The notes below the pieces were generated by a model that saw only the letters and a program-made list of their open reading frames with translations, was not told the origin of the DNA and searched no databases. A stretch of DNA of 64,000 bases from Warburgia ugandensis (Eukaryota > Streptophyta > Magnoliopsida > Canellales > Canellaceae), in NCBI GenBank assembly GCA_035236585.1, contig CP141137.1:50242057-50306056 (forward strand), read 5' to 3'. Of the stretch, positions 60,412 through 64,000 are shown piece after piece (position 1 is the first letter of the stretch; each line of letters opens with the position of its first letter). The position numbers and the translations under genes are program-made.

Positions 60412-61190
60412 AATTTTATTTTAAACTTTAGTATATTAGAGGATGATATAATAAGTTATATCTAATAAGTTCTATTACTAATTAGTTATCCTTTTATATT
60501 GTATTTATATTTAATTTATTTTAAATTTAGGTCAATATTTAATATGGCAATCATTTATAGATAGCCCATTGTGGTTCATCTGTAAATATAGACTTTTATT
60601 TGGACATATTGACCATTGTAAAATGAGGGAGCCAAAGTCCAAAAACATGCTATACTCGCAAAAACAGTTGAAAACCTTGCTTGCTATTTTGAATTTATAT
60701 CATAGTTAACTTCTATATGATATAGGTGCCAATATGATGTGTTTTAAACTTTTATGGTATTTCTTGTGTTGTGTTCTTAATTGCATATATAGTAGTTAAA
60801 CAATAAATACATGAGTACTTGGTACATAAATAATTAAATAAAGAAAATAATGCATAACCTATCTTTTGCCATTTTAATTGTTTGTATTTAGCAATTTCTC
60901 CTTTATATATTAGAACCATTAAATGCTCGTGAACTAGACTGGTACCAGTGATATGAGAATAGCTTTAGACTAGGAACGAAACTCCAAAAATGGTACGATA
61001 CCAAGAAATATATAATCTTAATGGTATGGTAACGGCTTTCTATGGAATTGGACCTCTTGTACCCTAAGTTCTATGATTCCTTATTCCTTGTCAATTCTCT
61101 CCTCTTGTTTCTTATTTTCTTCTTCTTCTATTATTTTTGGTAATAGACCAAGGTTCTCTTAGATTTTGATATATGGGATGATCGTGTTAG
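60412..61190. other. No gene recognised
   Basis: Very AT-rich intergenic DNA downstream of MATE C; no coding or clear repeat structure. Confidence 0.5.
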
Positions 61191-61278
61191 AAGGGGAGCC
61201 TTGGCACAACGGTAAAAGTTGTCATCATGTGACCTTGAGGTCACAGGTTCAAGGTGTGAAATCAGCCTCTTCCAACAT
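61191..61278 (+). mobile_element. Au SINE 26, head half only (3'-truncated)
   Basis: GGGGAGCCTTGGCACAACGG through the B box GGTTCAAGGTGTG to CAGCCTCTTCCAA. The tail is absent. Loss of the 3' end is unusual for reverse-transcribed SINEs and points to later deletion. Confidence 0.92.
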
Positions 61279-61682
61279 TGTAAACTTTTAGTGTGAGATC
61301 ACCGTTCACCTAATGTCTCTACCGAGTACCCTTGACACTGGATCAAGAACCAAAGGTTGAAACCCAAAAGAGGAAATATTACCTTGGACAAGTTATGAAG
61401 GTGCGATTTTACTCTTCATTTTGGTACATACACAGTAAGACAAGATTATGAAGCTGTTAAGTAACAAGTTTCCTGCCTAAAGACACTTTTGGAGCCCAAG
61501 ATGGTTGGTGATTCAAACCGTTCATCTTCCTGGCCACATTTACGACAAGCCGGATCCTAAAAATCTCATGTATTCGATGATATAAACCCCTCTCATTCAT
61601 TTAGGGTGCGTTTGGCAGTTATCATTTCTCTTCATTGTAATGTGATGTACTGGATTAATTCTCCCCAAAGAAAATAATAAAT

Positions 61683-61996
61683 TCAAAGGTGTTTCTGGCG
61701 ATTCTCTAGAAACAGAAATGAGAAAAACACTAGAAGCAAGGTTTCAAACAAATCCTGAGCTATATATAGCCGTTCATTTGTGTCATTGAAATTTATCGGC
61801 TGTCTTCTGCTGCCATACAACAATTGTGGTTTGGATAACATGTTTCTTGGTGCATGGTCACCTAGGATGTGTCTCAAAAGATCAACGAATTGAAAGCTCA
61901 CTAAAAATTTGAGGATAATATACGCAGTTCTAGTAGAATGTTTCCTGCAAATTGCCAAAGCATCTCGGAGCACAGGTGCGTGTCGCCAGTGAAAGG
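61683..61996 (-). pseudogene. Possible coding remnant, unidentified
   Basis: A minus-strand open stretch reads ALAICRKHSTRTAYIILKF, FVDLLRHILGDHAPRNMLSK and INFNDTNERLYIAQDLFE. The amino-acid texture looks like real protein rather than random translation. I do not recognise the family; no flanking exons seen. Confidence 0.25.
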
Positions 61997-62699
61997 GGCA
62001 AAAGGTTGGACGCATGAATTTCTGCTAGTGCAGCCCCAGTGTAACATGCTTCCATCCTCACCGCCCCCCATGGCTTGGAGAGACACACCTTCAGTTCCTC
62101 GAGCCCACACTTTCACCTCAAGATCTGCAACCCATTGGTCTTGACCCCAAGATTGCCTCTCCAACACCCTCATTGACCCCTTGACATGCATCGTCAAAAC
62201 CTCGACAAAAAGCCCTCTACTGCAAGACCTTCGGTCTCTCAAGTGCCCTTTATCCCAAGGTCATCTCCTATGACATGTGACCAATTTAAGTCCATACCGA
62301 GCCGAGCCCCCTTCCACCCTCGTTCCTTGTTTGCTCCACCCGTGTTTATAGCCCAACCAAGGAGGGACTTTATCCCTCACCACTGTCTAGCCCAAATTTA
62401 CCCAAACCAACCTGCAAAATCTCTGTCCCAACAAGCACCAACTTTTCCCCGCTCAAACTAAGTCACAAGGAAGCTGCCAACGCCGCCCTTTGACTCCATG
62501 AACCCAACCTTATGGTGCCCAATACCCATGCTGCCACCAGAGCCTTGACACGTAATAACCGTCCTTCGAGCACCCTTAACTTGGCCTTAACCACATGAGC
62601 CCATTGTGTCCGTACCATAAGTTTGCCTCGCACCAGATCACAACACACCACCGCATATCCATGGCCGACAGCCCATGGTGGCCCACCATGAGGGGCTCT

Positions 62700-64000
62700 A
62701 GGCTAGACTAGTGTCACGGGCTGCAGCACTTAGTCTTGTAATGCACTCAAGGCACCAACGCTAAGTTCAGCCTTCAACCACCAAAACTCTCACTTGCTAG
62801 GGCTTTCACTCCCTCACCTACTCAAGCAATGAGAGAAACTCAAAAGAACTCAGAAAGGAAACCTTCCTAATGTATTAACCTTAGCTGAGCTGAACTAACC
62901 TGAGCTGAGCTCTAAGCTTATCTGAGCTTCTCTGAGCTTGATTACAAGTGAAGAGCTTACACCTGTTTATACTTGTTCTCACCCAGCCACCTCCTCAATG
63001 GATGGTCCAGATTATTGCAAATGTCAACCATCTAACGGTTAAGGACTGTTCTAGACTTCTCTCTAAAAAACTCTACACAACTCCCTAACATTCCCTCTTT
63101 CTAGATATTTATATGGAGTCTTCCAGAACCTAAGCCTTCTAGAATTAGGCCTTCCTCCATGGATCTTCACCAATGGGTTTAGGTCTCTTGAACCTTGTCC
63201 ACAAGCTAAATAAGCCTTCCATGGAGCCTTCAAGTCTTGGTCACGGGGCTTTGCAATGTAAGTCCTAGACACTAGGTAGCCTCTCCATCCCTTGTGATAG
63301 CTACACGGTGTAGTAGGTAGCCCTCTCCCCTGCCTTGTGTAGCTATACCTTGGACTAGACAGCTCTCTCCATAGGTCACCTACTCTCTGTCTTGAACCTA
63401 TAAGCTGGTCGCTACAACTCCCTAGTCTTGACCTGCTCCAACACCACTTGTAAAGCCTTAGCCACTCCTTACGTTTCGACTGTGCGAAATTTGACCGGAG
63501 CCTTCTCTCTTAGCACCAAGCTAGCTCCTAGCCTAGTCATCCAAGCACGTAGGACGCTTTGCCACTCCAAGCACATAGGGAAAACTGAATCCATTATTTA
63601 AGTTCTAAAGTTTGATTACAAATGAGGAACTCTACGTTATATATAGACTCTACCTCCTCAATATATGATCTAGATTATTACAAGTATCTACAAATCAATG
63701 GTCCTGACCATATTCTACAATACTCTTATAAAATGTCCTATATTTCACTACCTTCTATACTTATCCCTAGAATCCTGTAAACTCATGATATTTACATGAA
63801 CATTCGAGGTACATTATAGAATCCTTGCCTTCTAGAGTTAGGCCCTACACCATGGACCTTCTTACACGGGCATAACTCCTTGCCCCAACCTTCATAAACC
63901 ACTCCAATATGGTTTATCTCCTTTGGCCAAGCTTCACAAATCTTCTCTACAATGGCCTAACCTCTTAGGCCAAGTCCGGGATCCAAAATAGGCCAACTCC
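62700..64000. repeat. Diverged direct repeat, probably retroelement non-coding sequence
   Basis: A block at about 62937-63260 recurs in diverged form at about 63607-63930 (shared landmarks: TTGATTACAA, CTACCTCCTCAAT, CAGATTATT/TAGATTATTACAA, TTCTAGAATTAGGCC, CCATGGATCTTC). The first copy is preceded by a TGAGC-rich microsatellite-like stretch (62882-62940). TGTCACGGGCTGCAGC near 62712 could be an LTR start. No coding domain. Confidence 0.4.

Noticed and set aside
22358-61278. tRNA genes at the SINE heads
   Set aside because: A- and B-box-like motifs are present, but there is no acceptor stem or cloverleaf; they are the tRNA-derived heads of Au SINEs.

Overview
The window is nuclear DNA of a flowering plant, probably a woody dicot or magnoliid; the species cannot be fixed from the sequence. 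The reasons are GT-AG introns with plant-like gene structures, plant DTX-type MATE transporters, many Au-type SINEs, long-LTR Ty3/gypsy (Tekay/Del-like) chromoviruses, and endogenous plant pararetroviruses (Caulimoviridae). Most of the window is repeats. Three genes look intact, and at least two host pseudogenes can be recognised.

Region 1 (1-22 kb) is a nest of mobile elements. It starts inside a long LTR on the minus strand (to 2595). Next comes an Ac-like hAT transposon with a broken transposase and a 41-bp hairpin array at its right side (about 3028-6790), then the end of a second hAT-like repeat. A displaced copy of the promoter/5' leader of the MATE gene at 28 kb follows (7015-7648). 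After that are endogenous pararetrovirus pieces in both orientations (about 7.7-9.4 kb, 14.45-15.6 kb, 20.8-21.85 kb), with two gypsy elements lying next to or inside them. One of these (15626-20792) is flanked by a 5-bp target duplication in virus sequence.

Region 2 (22-34 kb) holds a two-exon relic of a cyclin-D1-binding-protein (GCIP-like) gene at 21989-22273 and the first Au SINEs. MATE gene A runs on the minus strand (28298 to 24949, 7 exons, 479 aa predicted), with a (GA)26 tract touching its start codon. A larger pararetrovirus copy on the plus strand follows (about 29.1-33.98 kb).

Region 3 (34-42.3 kb) contains a decayed APO (ACCUMULATION OF PHOTOSYSTEM ONE, DUF794) gene on the minus strand. 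Its second APO domain is at 36141-36640 and its first at 40640-42260. SINEs, an inverted-repeat element and a Pack-MULE-like element with a 9-bp target duplication sit within it.

Region 4 (42.7-60 kb) has two further MATE genes in tandem on the plus strand, B (42773-47508, 491 aa) and C (52796-59971, 492 aa). Each has 8 exons with identical intron phases, and all reading frames close exactly across the splices I chose. The introns and the intergenic space are full of Au SINEs. The rest (60-64 kb) is AT-rich and repeat-derived sequence with no gene I recognise.

The working content is therefore a three-gene DTX/MATE efflux-transporter cluster (A divergent from B and C). I did not find a convincing undescribed gene system. 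The most unusual structures are a hairpin shared by three otherwise different LTRs, a two-length alternating tandem array inside an LTR, the hAT hairpin array, the orphan MATE promoter copy, a 27-bp SINE insertion with perfect target duplications, and the Pack-MULE inside the APO pseudogene.
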